DNA of 11,471 nucleotides from JAOABV01 sp964473505 (GTDB lineage Bacteria; Hydrothermota; Tepidihabitantia; Tepidihabitantales; CAIPLT01): positions 1 to 11,471 of the forward strand of contig CAYYPG010000068.1 in assembly GCA_964473505.1 (NCBI GenBank), in the 5' to 3' direction. The position numbers and the translations under genes are program-made. Shown piece after piece: positions 1 through 7,523 of the stretch; position 1 is the first letter of the stretch, and each line of letters begins with the position of its first letter. Under the pieces are notes generated by a model. The model did no database searches. It was not told the DNA's origin and saw only the letters and a list, made by a program, of their open reading frames with translations.

Positions 1-622
1 AAGTTGCGGTTTTATAGTTGTCGATTCAGTTGCGATTTGGTGTTGGAGCGACAGAGTTAAATTCAAAAGAACTCTGAACAAAGTCAATATTGGTTCAAAA
101 GGTATCAAATGCAGAGGCATAATTGTTGTTTTTTTCTTATGGGTCTTAGTGTCTCTTGAGCATTTTTCAGAGTTTTCATTTAAAAAAAGTAGTGTGTAAT
201 TTTTGGTGTAAATTTAGTATTGGATCAAAGAGGAAGGTATGTTTTCCGCCGTGTTTAACTATATAATATGTGAGAAAAGAAAATACATCGATGGAGGAAA
301 AACCAATTTACCCCAAAATTTTGGCGCTTCGCATTAGTTATAACTAATGTTTTAGATAAGGCAGATTTTTAGATAATTTATTGTTTTTCTTAAAGATATT
401 ACATTTTGCTCTAAAAAGAGGGTACAGTCCCCTCCGTAGCCCTTTAGATTGCTTGAAAAATAGACACGTAAGTCATCTTGGACAGCAACGTTAGGAGAAA
501 TTTTTTAGTTGGTTTAAGGATTGGTTTTGGTATAGATATAAAGTATCAATTTATAAGCAATCAGCCGAGTAAATATGAGAGGAGTTGGGAAATAACGGTT
601 AGAATTATTGATGCAGCAATTT
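1..622. other. Gene-free AT-rich region
   Basis: I see no credible gene here on either strand. Two small structures stand out. A perfect 18-bp palindrome, CATTAGTTATAACTAATG, lies at 332-349. A short hairpin, GAGGG-loop-CCCTC, lies at 418-434 in a locally GC-richer spot. I found no tRNA cloverleaf, no ribosomal RNA signature and no repeat shared with the array that starts at 623. The stretch may be decayed sequence, or the far flank of the array next to it. Confidence 0.5.
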
Positions 623-1090
623 AGGAACTCATTTGCTTTTATCAAGAAACAATATTTAGCGCTATTAGGTTCATAATGTTACGAAATTACTTGTTTTTAT
701 GAAGGAAAATATCTAGCACTATTGGGATGGAATTAAAAATTAATGGTCAGGGTATTAGGTTCATAATTTTATGGAATTGTCTGTTTTTAGGGAGAGACAA
801 TATTTAGCATTATCAGGTACATAATTTTATGTAAATTTATTTATAGCAGAAAAACACCTTGACTACCTGCTTGTGAGACATTTGATGGCAGATGAATCTT
901 GCAATTATATTATGTAGATTTATTTATAGCAGACAAGCCTTTTGATTACCTGCTTCGGAAACATTTATTGGCAGCTGAGTCTCGTAGTCATTATGTAGAT
1001 TTATTTATAGCCGAGAAGTATCCTGACTACCTGCTTGTGAGATATTTATTGGCAGGTGAATCTTGTAATTATATGGAGTTTACTTATAAC
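623..1090. repeat. Degenerate tandem array, 58-bp and 81/83-bp units
   Basis: Three long units start at 827, 910 and 991 with ttatgta[ga]at-type starts followed by ttatttatag. Spacings are 83 and 81 bp, and a decayed fourth unit starts near 1071. Upstream, shorter units start at 623, 681 and 771 with spacings 58 and 90 (58 plus about 32 extra bases), and the last joins the long units after another 58 bp. The short units look like long units lacking about 23 internal bases. The 81-bp spacing keeps one plus-strand frame open, giving 27-residue peptide repeats of the form YVDLFIAEK..DYLLVR.LLAGES, but the 83-bp step breaks the frame in the first long unit. CTGC and GCAG within each long unit can pair; in the third unit the arms extend to ACCTGC/GCAGGT. 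A TTG-started 76-codon frame (899-1129) runs through the array and I do not count it as a gene. Confidence 0.75.
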
Positions 1091-1135
1091 TGTGCTTTTG
1101 TTTGGATTTGGTTTATATTATCTTTTTAAAAGGGT

Positions 1136-2758
1136 TTAGTGTAATTTGTTTTTAATCAAAAATGTTCCAATGATGCTGATTAAAACTATTAAGGTACCGG
1201 AAAAATACATTAAGTGCTGTTTCGAGAAAAAATTGGTTAATTCACCAACTATTAAACACGCTAATCCAAAAGACAGATGTAAAAGCCATTCGCGGGCGGA
1301 AAAAATTCTGCCGCGGGCGGATTCGGGTACGGTTTCGTGTAATATTGTGTCCTGAATAATAAAAATCGGCGAAATTAAAAGTCCGGCAAAAAACGCTAAT
1401 GGTAATAAAGCGATAAAACTGTTTAGAAACGGCATCAGGATAGTAATTATTCCTAATAACAAAAATGCACTAATCAACATGTAATATTTGTCGATGCGAT
1501 GGCCAATAAGTCCAAAACTCATCGAACTTAATACTAAACCAATCGCACCCGCAGCGGCAACAAATCCTACGCCTTTAGTCCCAACGCCTAAACCCAATTG
1601 GGAGTCGGAACTTTGTATAATTGGGACTAATAAAACAAAGGCGGTAGCACCGATAATTACCAATAAAAGGATTGTGGCAAAGACAAATAGCACTTTGGGG
1701 GTTTCTTTTATATAGTGAAATGCTAATTTCAATTCTTCAATTGTTTTCTTTTCTTGTAGACGTGCCGATGAAATTAAGGGCCGGAAATCGAGCAATTTTT
1801 TGCTAAAACGAGCATCTTCAGCATAAAGTAACTTTTGACCGAAAACATTTGTCTTGACTGCAATTAATACCAAACCTAATACAGAAAAGCAATAGGTTAA
1901 TGCATCAATATAAAATCCCGCACTCCAACTATACTTGATGCCAATTTTATGCCAAAACTGCCAATCAACAATCAAACCACCAAGGAACATTCCTAAAAAT
2001 GTTGAGATTCGGCCCACAAAATTCATAAAAGAATTTGCTGCAAGAAGCCGACGTTTGGCAACCAAATTGGGAATCATGGATAACCGGGCGGTGTTGAAAA
2101 AAAGTCCAAATAGAAAGACTAAAAAGGCAATGGAATACACTAAATAGAGACTACCTGTTCTAATAACAATTAACGGTATTAACAACACCAGAATTGCCCG
2201 TGAACTATCACAAAAAATTAGTACTTTTAGACGGTTCCAGCGGTCAACTAAAACTCCAGCCAAAGGACCGAAAATAATTGTTGGTAAGGTAATGATTAGG
2301 GATAAATATGAAAGCGCCCGGGCACTTTGCCAACCATATCTTTCAGAATAGAAAGCAATCATTGCTAACAATGCCATATAATCAAGTTTATCGCCAAAAA
2401 GGGATATCGCCTGTGATAGACTAAAAATCATAAAATTACGAATCTTGAGCACCGAAAGAAAATGACTACGTTCTTTTATTCGAACAGTTGACGCAGTTGT
2501 TTGACTACAGCCAGTCGCAGAAAAGTTCGGTTTGTTATTTGGTTCCTCGTTTGAAAGAACGTCCTGTACTTGTAATGGTGATGTAGTCATTTTGTCATTG
2601 GCAGTTTCTGAGGGCTTAGGTGTGTCATTTGATTTTTGATTTGAAAGGACGTCTTGTGCTTGTAATGGTGGTGTAATCATTTTGTCACCGGCAGTTTCTG
2701 AGGACTTGGGTGAATTATTTGATTCTTGATTTTGAATATGTTCAGATTGATTTATCAT
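1136..2758 (-). CDS. Major facilitator superfamily transporter with repeat-bearing N-terminal extension
   Basis: This is a polytopic inner-membrane protein of about 540 residues, probably an efflux or siderophore-exporter-like MFS permease (MFS_3/EntS type); the substrate cannot be told. About twelve hydrophobic segments run from residue 109 to the C-terminus. MFS motif A between TM2 and TM3 is clear: GPLAGVLVDRWNRLK at residues 164-178, with D172 and R173. The first 90 or so residues are hydrophilic, rich in N, S, P, T and K, and unusual for the family. They hold 2.5 copies of a 30-residue repeat (residues 10-39, 40-69, then a partial copy). The ATG at 2758 is preferred over a TTG two codons upstream at 2764; neither has a good Shine-Dalgarno sequence. 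The gene follows the glycosyltransferase terminator and a 19-bp array, so it probably has its own promoter, which I could not identify. No terminator is visible after the stop. Confidence 0.88.
   Translation of the reverse strand: MINQSEHIQNQESNNSPKSSETAGDKMITPPLQAQDVLSNQKSNDTPKPSETANDKMTTSPLQVQDVLSNEEPNNKPNFSATGCSQTTASTVRIKERSHFLSVLKIRNFMIFSLSQAISLFGDKLDYMALLAMIAFYSERYGWQSARALSYLSLIITLPTIIFGPLAGVLVDRWNRLKVLIFCDSSRAILVLLIPLIVIRTGSLYLVYSIAFLVFLFGLFFNTARLSMIPNLVAKRRLLAANSFMNFVGRISTFLGMFLGGLIVDWQFWHKIGIKYSWSAGFYIDALTYCFSVLGLVLIAVKTNVFGQKLLYAEDARFSKKLLDFRPLISSARLQEKKTIEELKLAFHYIKETPKVLFVFATILLLVIIGATAFVLLVPIIQSSDSQLGLGVGTKGVGFVAAAGAIGLVLSSMSFGLIGHRIDKYYMLISAFLLLGIITILMPFLNSFIALLPLAFFAGLLISPIFIIQDTILHETVPESARGRIFSAREWLLHLSFGLACLIVGELTNFFSKQHLMYFSGTLIVLISIIGTFLIKNKLH
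2510..2731 (-). repeat. In-frame 90-bp tandem repeat in the transporter N-terminus
   Basis: Two full units, 2642-2731 and 2552-2641, align without gaps at about 77 of 90 positions, and most differences are transitions. A third, partial and more diverged copy covers about 2510-2551. Each unit encodes 30 residues with the shared pattern N(Q)xSN..PK.SETA.DKM.T.PLQ.QDVLS. The region lies in the predicted cytoplasmic tail before the first membrane segment. The level of divergence suggests a fairly recent in-frame duplication compared with the intergenic arrays nearby. Confidence 0.92.
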
Positions 2759-2935
2759 GGGCAAAGCGTAATATTGATTCTAAAATGGCCAGGGTGCACT
2801 TTATACTTCTTTCGATGACTTACGTTATTAATTTGATTCAAAATTAAAATAAGTGCCGCAGGACATACAGAGTTTCTTATTTGCGAGAACTTGGTAAATG
2901 TCAACAACTTGGCTCAGCAAAAAAACAAAACCACT

Positions 2936-3121
2936 AACAACTTATAACAGCCAACAAAAATAATAAGAGACAACAGGAATTATAGCAGACGACAAAAATA
3001 ATAGCAGACAACAGAAGTTATAACAGACCACAAAACTTGTCATAGACAGCAAAAGAAGTAAGAGACAATAGAATTATAATAGATCACAGACAACAAAACT
3101 TATCACAGACAACAAAAAGCA
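2936..3121. repeat. 19-bp tandem array
   Basis: Head-to-tail 19-base units begin at 2953, 2972, 2991, 3010, 3029, 3048 and 3067. A 6-base remnant (ACAGAC) follows, then another full unit at 3092, with partial units at both ends. The plus-strand consensus is close to AACAAAAATTATAACAGAC; the terminal GAC and the A-rich start are best kept. The units abut with no spacers and the array encodes no long frame. It lies just past the glycosyltransferase terminator and upstream of the transporter, so little read-through RNA is expected from the former. The function is unknown. Confidence 0.88.
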
Positions 3122-3134
3122 CAATCCTGAAAGC

Positions 3135-3160
3135 AAAAAAACCAGCGAGTTCGGTCGCGG
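3135..3160 (-). terminator. Intrinsic terminator of the glycosyltransferase gene
   Basis: Read on the minus strand, CC-GCGA, a six-base loop and TCGC-(T)-GG form a six-pair stem with one bulged T. Seven T residues follow directly. The structure starts five bases after the glycosyltransferase stop codon, as expected for a Rho-independent terminator. It separates that gene from the transporter downstream. Confidence 0.72.
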
Positions 3161-3165
3161 ATTCA

Positions 3166-4341
3166 TTATATTGAGTAGCGTCGCCTAAAATAAGGATATT
3201 GTTGGATTAATTCTTCATAATAATCTTCGACTTGTGCGCTAACTCGTTCCCAGGAATAATTCAAAGATTTTTTATAACCGTTTTCGGCCATCTTTTTAGC
3301 CAATTCAGGATTCTTCAAAATCCTGATTAGTCGGTCGGCAATTTCTTCTGGACATTTTGGTTGTGCCAGAAAACCTTCTTGGCCATCTGTGATCAGGGTG
3401 CGATAACCTAAAATGTCTGAGGCGACAATTGGTTTGCCACATGCCATTGCTTCTAAGAGCACAATTCCAAAACTTTCGAAACCAATTGAAGGAGCACAAA
3501 AAACATCACAACTTGCATAATAACGCGGTTTTTCTTCTTCACGAATTACGCCGGCAAAGTGAATGTTCTCTTTAACTTCTTTTGCAATATGTTCTTGATA
3601 GGCATAACCGAGAACACCGGCGCCGACAACAATCAGCAGGACATCAGGGATTTCTTTTTTTACTAAGGGTAAAGCCTGTAAAAGATATTTCAATCCCTTT
3701 CGCGGTTCAAATCGACCCACAAACAGTATTTTGGGCCGAGAGTCAGAAAATTTTTTCAGTGGTGCTACAGATGGATTGTATAACTTAGTATTGATGCCAT
3801 TGGGTATTATTCGACAATCGCCGGGGAAATAATACATATTGGATTTCCGCGCGGCTTCGGAAACAGCGATCCGACCGTGTAATTTTCTAATGTACGGTAA
3901 TAGTAGGGGCCGAAAAAATAAATAATTCTTATCGCGGGGATGGGTGGCGTGAAAAGTAATAATATTCACGGCGGAAGAATGACGAATGGCTAAAATTGGT
4001 AAAGTGGGTGCTAAAGAACCGTGGATATGAATGATATCAAACTTTTCTCGCTCAAAAAATTTCTCAATCTTATCCGAAAGACGCCAACCAATAGTTAAAC
4101 GGGCAAAGGATTTATTGGCGCGAATAAGTAAACCGTTGCCAATTCGGTGCACAAACTCTTCGTCGGGTAAATAGGGTAAAGATTTGACAATTTTACTACT
4201 GAATTTCGCAGTTAAGACCTTCACGGTGTGTCCTTTTTTTCTAAGCGTCTGCGAAAGATAAAAGATATGTTCGGGAATACCGCCGATATAAGGAAAATAA
4301 GTATCCGAAACCATACAAATCTTAAATCGATTCGGTTTCAT
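3166..4341 (-). CDS. GT4 family glycosyltransferase, PimA-like
   Basis: A GT-B fold, retaining glycosyltransferase of family 4 with 391 residues, the usual length. It would transfer a sugar from a nucleotide-sugar donor, at the cytoplasmic face of the membrane, to a lipid or glycan acceptor. The N-terminal acceptor domain opens with DTYFPYIGGIPEHIFYLSQ (residues 13-31), like the glycine-rich loop of PimA-type mannosyltransferases, and has a TFHATHPR segment around H131. The C-terminal donor domain shows IPNGI at 179-183, the GRFEPRKG loop with R210 and K215, and the E-x7-E motif with E289 and E297 in ESFGIVLLEAMACG. The match to PimA around this motif is close, but donor and acceptor are unproven. 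The ATG at 4341 has an AGGTG Shine-Dalgarno (4347-4351) five bases upstream. It lies 107 bp after the alanine dehydrogenase-like gene with no clear terminator between them, so co-transcription is possible. Confidence 0.92.
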   Translation of the reverse strand: MKPNRFKICMVSDTYFPYIGGIPEHIFYLSQTLRKKGHTVKVLTAKFSSKIVKSLPYLPDEEFVHRIGNGLLIRANKSFARLTIGWRLSDKIEKFFEREKFDIIHIHGSLAPTLPILAIRHSSAVNIITFHATHPRDKNYLFFRPLLLPYIRKLHGRIAVSEAARKSNMYYFPGDCRIIPNGINTKLYNPSVAPLKKFSDSRPKILFVGRFEPRKGLKYLLQALPLVKKEIPDVLLIVVGAGVLGYAYQEHIAKEVKENIHFAGVIREEEKPRYYASCDVFCAPSIGFESFGIVLLEAMACGKPIVASDILGYRTLITDGQEGFLAQPKCPEEIADRLIRILKNPELAKKMAENGYKKSLNYSWERVSAQVEDYYEELIQQYPYFRRRYSI

Positions 4342-4448
4342 TTAGACACCTAAAAGTTCTAAAAGCAATCTATTATTAGATGATTCTGCCCAATGGTTGC
4401 GGTTAACTAATGTTTATCTAATAACGACGGTTAAAATCTGCCTACTTT

Positions 4449-5435
4449 TTAGATTAATGTAAGTTCGACACCTAAATCTTTGGCTTGAGCTATCTTGTAA
4501 ACCCGAAAAGCGGTGGTTAAGTCCTGAATGCCCAGTCCAGTGGAGTCAAAAATTGTAATTTCTTGGTCATTAGTTCGTCCTTTTTTCTTGCCAGCAACGA
4601 TATCACCGATTTCACAATAAATGTCTTTGGGGCTAATTATTTTTTTGCTTAGCGGAACATTGATTTCTCCAGAGTGACTTGCTTGCTCCCAGTCATCAAT
4701 TACAATTTTGCTTTTTAAAAGGATTTTCGGATCTAATTCTTGTTTTCCCGGTGCGTCGGCACCAATGGCATTAATATGCGTACCGGGTTTTATCCAATTT
4801 GCCATTATGATTGGTTTGCGTACTGGAGTTTGGGTGGAGATAATATCTGCGTCGGCAACACATTCTTTTATTGATTTGGCGATTTCAAATTCTACAGAAT
4901 ACTTTTTACGATTTCGACTGATGAATTCTCGACATGATTTTTCGACGATATCAAAAAGTTTTACTTTAGTTATTTTTCGGACTTGAACGATAGCGGCAAG
5001 TTGAGTTTCGGCTTGAACGCCGACGCCAATCAGTGCCAAAATTTTAGCATCTTTTCGTGCTAAATACTTGGAGGCAACACCACCTGAGGCGCCGGTTCGC
5101 ATTGTAGTAATCCAGGTGCCATCAAAGATGGCAATGGGACAACCATTTTTCGGGTTAATCAGAATTATTGTTGCCATCACACTGGGTAAATTATATTTTT
5201 TTGGGTTATTGGGATGGACATTGACAATTTTAACCCCAGAGATATCTAATCGCGGAATATATGAGGGCATCACGCGAATATCGCCATTATATTTTTCATA
5301 AAAAAGATACATCTTGGGTGGCATTTGAGCAGTACCGCGACCTTTTTCCAAAAAAGCCAATTCCACTGCTTTTAGTGTATCCGACATCGTTAGAATGTCT
5401 TTTATCTCTGCTTCATTGAGAAACAGAATTTTCAT
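4449..5435 (-). CDS. Ornithine cyclodeaminase/mu-crystallin family, probable alanine dehydrogenase
   Basis: A cytoplasmic NAD(P)-dependent enzyme of 328 residues, full length for the ornithine cyclodeaminase/mu-crystallin family. The archaeal-type alanine dehydrogenase branch, which interconverts alanine with pyruvate and ammonia, is the best fit because of the HINAIGADAPGKQELDP segment at 220-236 and K41 in MPPKMYL. Visible residues include K41, R54 (GDIRVMPSY), the TTMRTGA turn with R113, the Rossmann glycine motif GVGVQA at 137-142, the probable catalytic D227, and FDSTGLGIQD at 296-305. Ornithine cyclodeaminase or another ketimine reductase activity cannot be excluded. The ATG at 5435 has a perfect AGGAGG (5441-5446) five bases upstream. 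An exact TATAAT lies at 5482-5487 on the minus strand, but no good -35 accompanies it. The upstream gap is filled by a repeat array derived from the peptidase gene, so the 5' region of this gene sits inside the outermost repeat copy. Confidence 0.9.
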   Translation of the reverse strand: MKILFLNEAEIKDILTMSDTLKAVELAFLEKGRGTAQMPPKMYLFYEKYNGDIRVMPSYIPRLDISGVKIVNVHPNNPKKYNLPSVMATIILINPKNGCPIAIFDGTWITTMRTGASGGVASKYLARKDAKILALIGVGVQAETQLAAIVQVRKITKVKLFDIVEKSCREFISRNRKKYSVEFEIAKSIKECVADADIISTQTPVRKPIIMANWIKPGTHINAIGADAPGKQELDPKILLKSKIVIDDWEQASHSGEINVPLSKKIISPKDIYCEIGDIVAGKKKGRTNDQEITIFDSTGLGIQDLTTAFRVYKIAQAKDLGVELTLI

Positions 5436-5454
5436 ATTTGCCTCCTGTTGTTTT

Positions 5455-5960
5455 TATATGATATCTGGCAATAAATTTTGGATTATAGTCATAATTGCCA
5501 TATGCGGTTTACATTCTGATATTTACATTAATTTTAATTAACATATGTTTTTTAATAAATCTTAGCAGGATATTTTAAGTGAACAGATTTTGACTTTTGA
5601 GTTCCGTCTTGGTTAATCATAGTAATATTTATTAACATTTCTTAAGCATAAGTTCTTAACTATGTGATTTAGTCTTCATGGTTCGGTTCAATCAGCATAT
5701 GTTCTTTTCAATAGCTTCTATCAAGATATTCTTTGACATAAATAGAGTTCATTTCCATCAATCGTAATAATTATTTTGTCAACCGGTATATTTCGCATAT
5801 TTTTTATCAAGATATTCTTTAGTATAAATTTTAATTTTGTCATTTCATTTTCATTAAGCATAACAATTAACTTTATTAACCTGTATCCTTCATAAAATCT
5901 TTTATTAAGATGTTCTTGGGCATAAATTCTAATTTTTGGATTTCATCACCGTTAATTGGA
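5455..5960 (-). repeat. Tandem array of decayed copies of the M16 gene 3' end
   Basis: The last 28 or so codons of the M16 peptidase gene recur five times beyond its stop codon. Using the plus-strand landmark AT(T/C)AAGAT-TTCTT, the genuine copy is at 5904. Derived copies sit at about 5806, 5720, 5631, 5564 and 5455, giving spacings of 98, 86, 89, 67 and 109 bp. The first derived copy matches the gene at about 43 of 60 ungapped positions, and around the stop codon at 12 of 16. Read in the gene's direction it still encodes NENEMTKLKFILKNILIK, against NGDEIQKLEFMPKNILIK in the peptidase. Farther copies carry indels and stops. The array fills the 440-bp gap and ends within the region upstream of the alanine dehydrogenase-like gene. 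Confidence 0.75.
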
Positions 5961-7189
5961 CCGACAATCCCTGCAGAAAAATCAGGTTTAATAACTTCGT
6001 CGATAAGACTATTAACCTCATCTAATTTTAGTTGGTTATAACGTTTAAGTGATTCTTCAATCGAAACAGTTTTGTTGAGGAGTAATTCATTTTTGCCGAG
6101 ACGTAGCATTCGGGACATTGGATTTTCTAAGCCCAATACTAAACTGCCTTTACAAAAATTTACTGCGAGTTCAAATTCTTTTTTCGTCAATTTCTCTTTG
6201 CGTAACTTCTGATTTTCTTCAAAAATTATACTTAAGACGCGAGCGAGATTTTTATTATCAGTGATAAAATATAATCCCCAAACACCAATGTCAACGAATA
6301 AATCACTAAAAGTTGATATGGTATAAACTAAGCCTTCTTTTTCTCGAAGGCGTTGAAATAACCGTGAAGATAAAGAGCCGCCTAAAGCGGTATTGATTAC
6401 AGACAAGGCATATTTTCGTTCATCCTGAAAGGAAAAAGTATCGGTACCAAAAACACAATAAACTTGATTTAAGTCGGCGCGGGGTTGAATACCTACTGCA
6501 TATCGCGGTTGTGGTGGCGTCGGCAAAAGCTGCGTGGGTTTTTCCGCAACTGGCAGATTTGCCAACTGGTTTTGGAATTTTACAACACCTTCTTCATGCC
6601 TAACATTACCGACTGCGACGACACAAATTTTTGAGTTTAAATGATTACGGTAATAGTAATTCATCAGATGGTCGCGATTAAAATTTTGAACCGTTTCCAA
6701 GGTTCCGGCAATTTGAAAAGAAAGGGGATGGTTAGGAAAGAGGGCATTAAATAATAAAGAAAACGCACAGTCTGACGGGTCTTCTTGACTCTCTAAGATC
6801 TCTTGGAAGATAACATTTTTTTCCTTTTCCAATTCTTGTTCATTAAAAACTGAATCCCGGACGATTTCACATAATAAATCGGACATCATATCAAAACACG
6901 CATTATCAACTAAAAACCGAGAATAGATGCCGGTCATTTCTTTACCAGTAAAGGCATCAATAATGCTACCACGGGATTCAACCATATAAGAGATATCAGT
7001 CGCGGTTTTATATTTTGTGCCCTTGAAGAGCATATGTTCAATCAGATGGGTGATGCCTTGAGATTTTGGATCTTCATTTCTGGCACCTTGATAAAAAAAT
7101 ATTCCCAAGGCTGCCGAATTGAGATAGGGCAGAGTTTCAGTAATTAATTGAATATTTTGATTAAATGGGGTTTTTTGAATGTTTTCCAT
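5876..7189 (-). CDS. M16 family zinc metallopeptidase (processing-peptidase-like)
   Basis: A 437-residue M16B-type peptidase, similar to the proteins encoded near pnp in many bacteria (YmxG/MlpA-like). The inverted zinc motif HLIEH lies at residues 48-52, with H48 and H52 as ligands and E51 as the catalytic base. The third ligand is probably E130 in the ELEKEKNVIFQEI segment. The inactive C-terminal half has the typical RLREKEGLVYTI segment with R282 and Y289. No signal peptide is seen, so it is probably cytoplasmic and may dimerise to degrade short peptides. The ATG at 7189 is preferred to a TTG two codons upstream at 7195; neither has a clear Shine-Dalgarno. A hairpin/terminator lies between pnp and this gene, and a weak promoter (7242-7270) may serve it. 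Its final codons are the source of the repeat array immediately downstream. Confidence 0.93.
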   Translation of the reverse strand: MENIQKTPFNQNIQLITETLPYLNSAALGIFFYQGARNEDPKSQGITHLIEHMLFKGTKYKTATDISYMVESRGSIIDAFTGKEMTGIYSRFLVDNACFDMMSDLLCEIVRDSVFNEQELEKEKNVIFQEILESQEDPSDCAFSLLFNALFPNHPLSFQIAGTLETVQNFNRDHLMNYYYRNHLNSKICVVAVGNVRHEEGVVKFQNQLANLPVAEKPTQLLPTPPQPRYAVGIQPRADLNQVYCVFGTDTFSFQDERKYALSVINTALGGSLSSRLFQRLREKEGLVYTISTFSDLFVDIGVWGLYFITDNKNLARVLSIIFEENQKLRKEKLTKKEFELAVNFCKGSLVLGLENPMSRMLRLGKNELLLNKTVSIEESLKRYNQLKLDEVNSLIDEVIKPDFSAGIVGPINGDEIQKLEFMPKNILIKDFMKDTG

Positions 7190-7241
7190 TAACAATAATT
7201 ACCACAAAAATGTTTATCTTCCCGAAAAAATTTTTTAGCAG

Positions 7242-7270
7242 ATTCTATACCGGAAGACTCAAAATTGTAA
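7242..7270 (-). promoter_or_regulatory. Possible promoter for the M16 peptidase gene
   Basis: On the minus strand, TTACAA (7265-7270) is separated by 17 bases from TAGAAT (7242-7247), about 53 bases before the peptidase ATG. The -10 box is a good sigma-70 match and the -35 box a poor one. In such AT-rich sequence this can arise by chance. Its position between the pnp terminator and the gene is the main support. Confidence 0.3.
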
Positions 7271-7382
7271 TTTTTTAGAAAAAAAATTTTAGGGTTGATA
7301 ATAACTGACGGCCATTTTGTAAAGAATTCCATTTTACGATTTAAAAATCAGATTCCAGATTCTGTCCAACTTATAAGTTGAG

Positions 7383-7444
7383 GAGCGGTGATCTATCTGA
7401 AAAACAGGCTCAAAGCCTCGAGGTTTTTTCGATCTTTCCCGCTC
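7383..7444 (-). terminator. Nested hairpin with intrinsic-terminator core after pnp
   Basis: The terminator-like core, read on the minus strand, is GAAAAAAC (7430-7423), then AGGCT-TTG-AGCCT (7418-7406), then GTTTTTC (7405-7399). This is the A-tract, stem and T-tract layout of an intrinsic, possibly bidirectional, terminator. The A- and T-tracts can pair with each other. Beyond them GATC (7390-7393) can pair with GATC (7431-7434), and GAGCGG (7383-7388) with CCGCTC (7439-7444). The whole 62-base element therefore folds into one long interrupted hairpin. It starts 80 bases after the pnp stop codon. Just beyond it (7367-7380) is a 14-bp perfect palindrome, CAACTTATAAGTTG. Confidence 0.6.
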
Positions 7445-7523
7445 AAATTATTTGATTCTTTTTATGTCTAAGCTATATTTTACCATATCACTATATTATA
7501 CAAGAGGTTTTTTAAAATTGACA

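Noticed and set aside
415..460. Part of a tRNA gene in the small GC-richer spot
   Set aside because: A single five-pair hairpin is present; no acceptor, anticodon or T-arm arrangement could be found around it.
899..1129. 76-codon plus-strand frame as a gene
   Set aside because: It starts at TTG with no Shine-Dalgarno, lies wholly inside a degenerate tandem array, and another unit of the same array is out of frame with it.
2936..3121. CRISPR array
   Set aside because: The 19-base units abut each other with no spacers, diverge from one another, and no cas genes are in the window.
7190..7195. TTG start for the M16 peptidase
   Set aside because: An ATG two codons later is more likely; neither start has a clear Shine-Dalgarno sequence.
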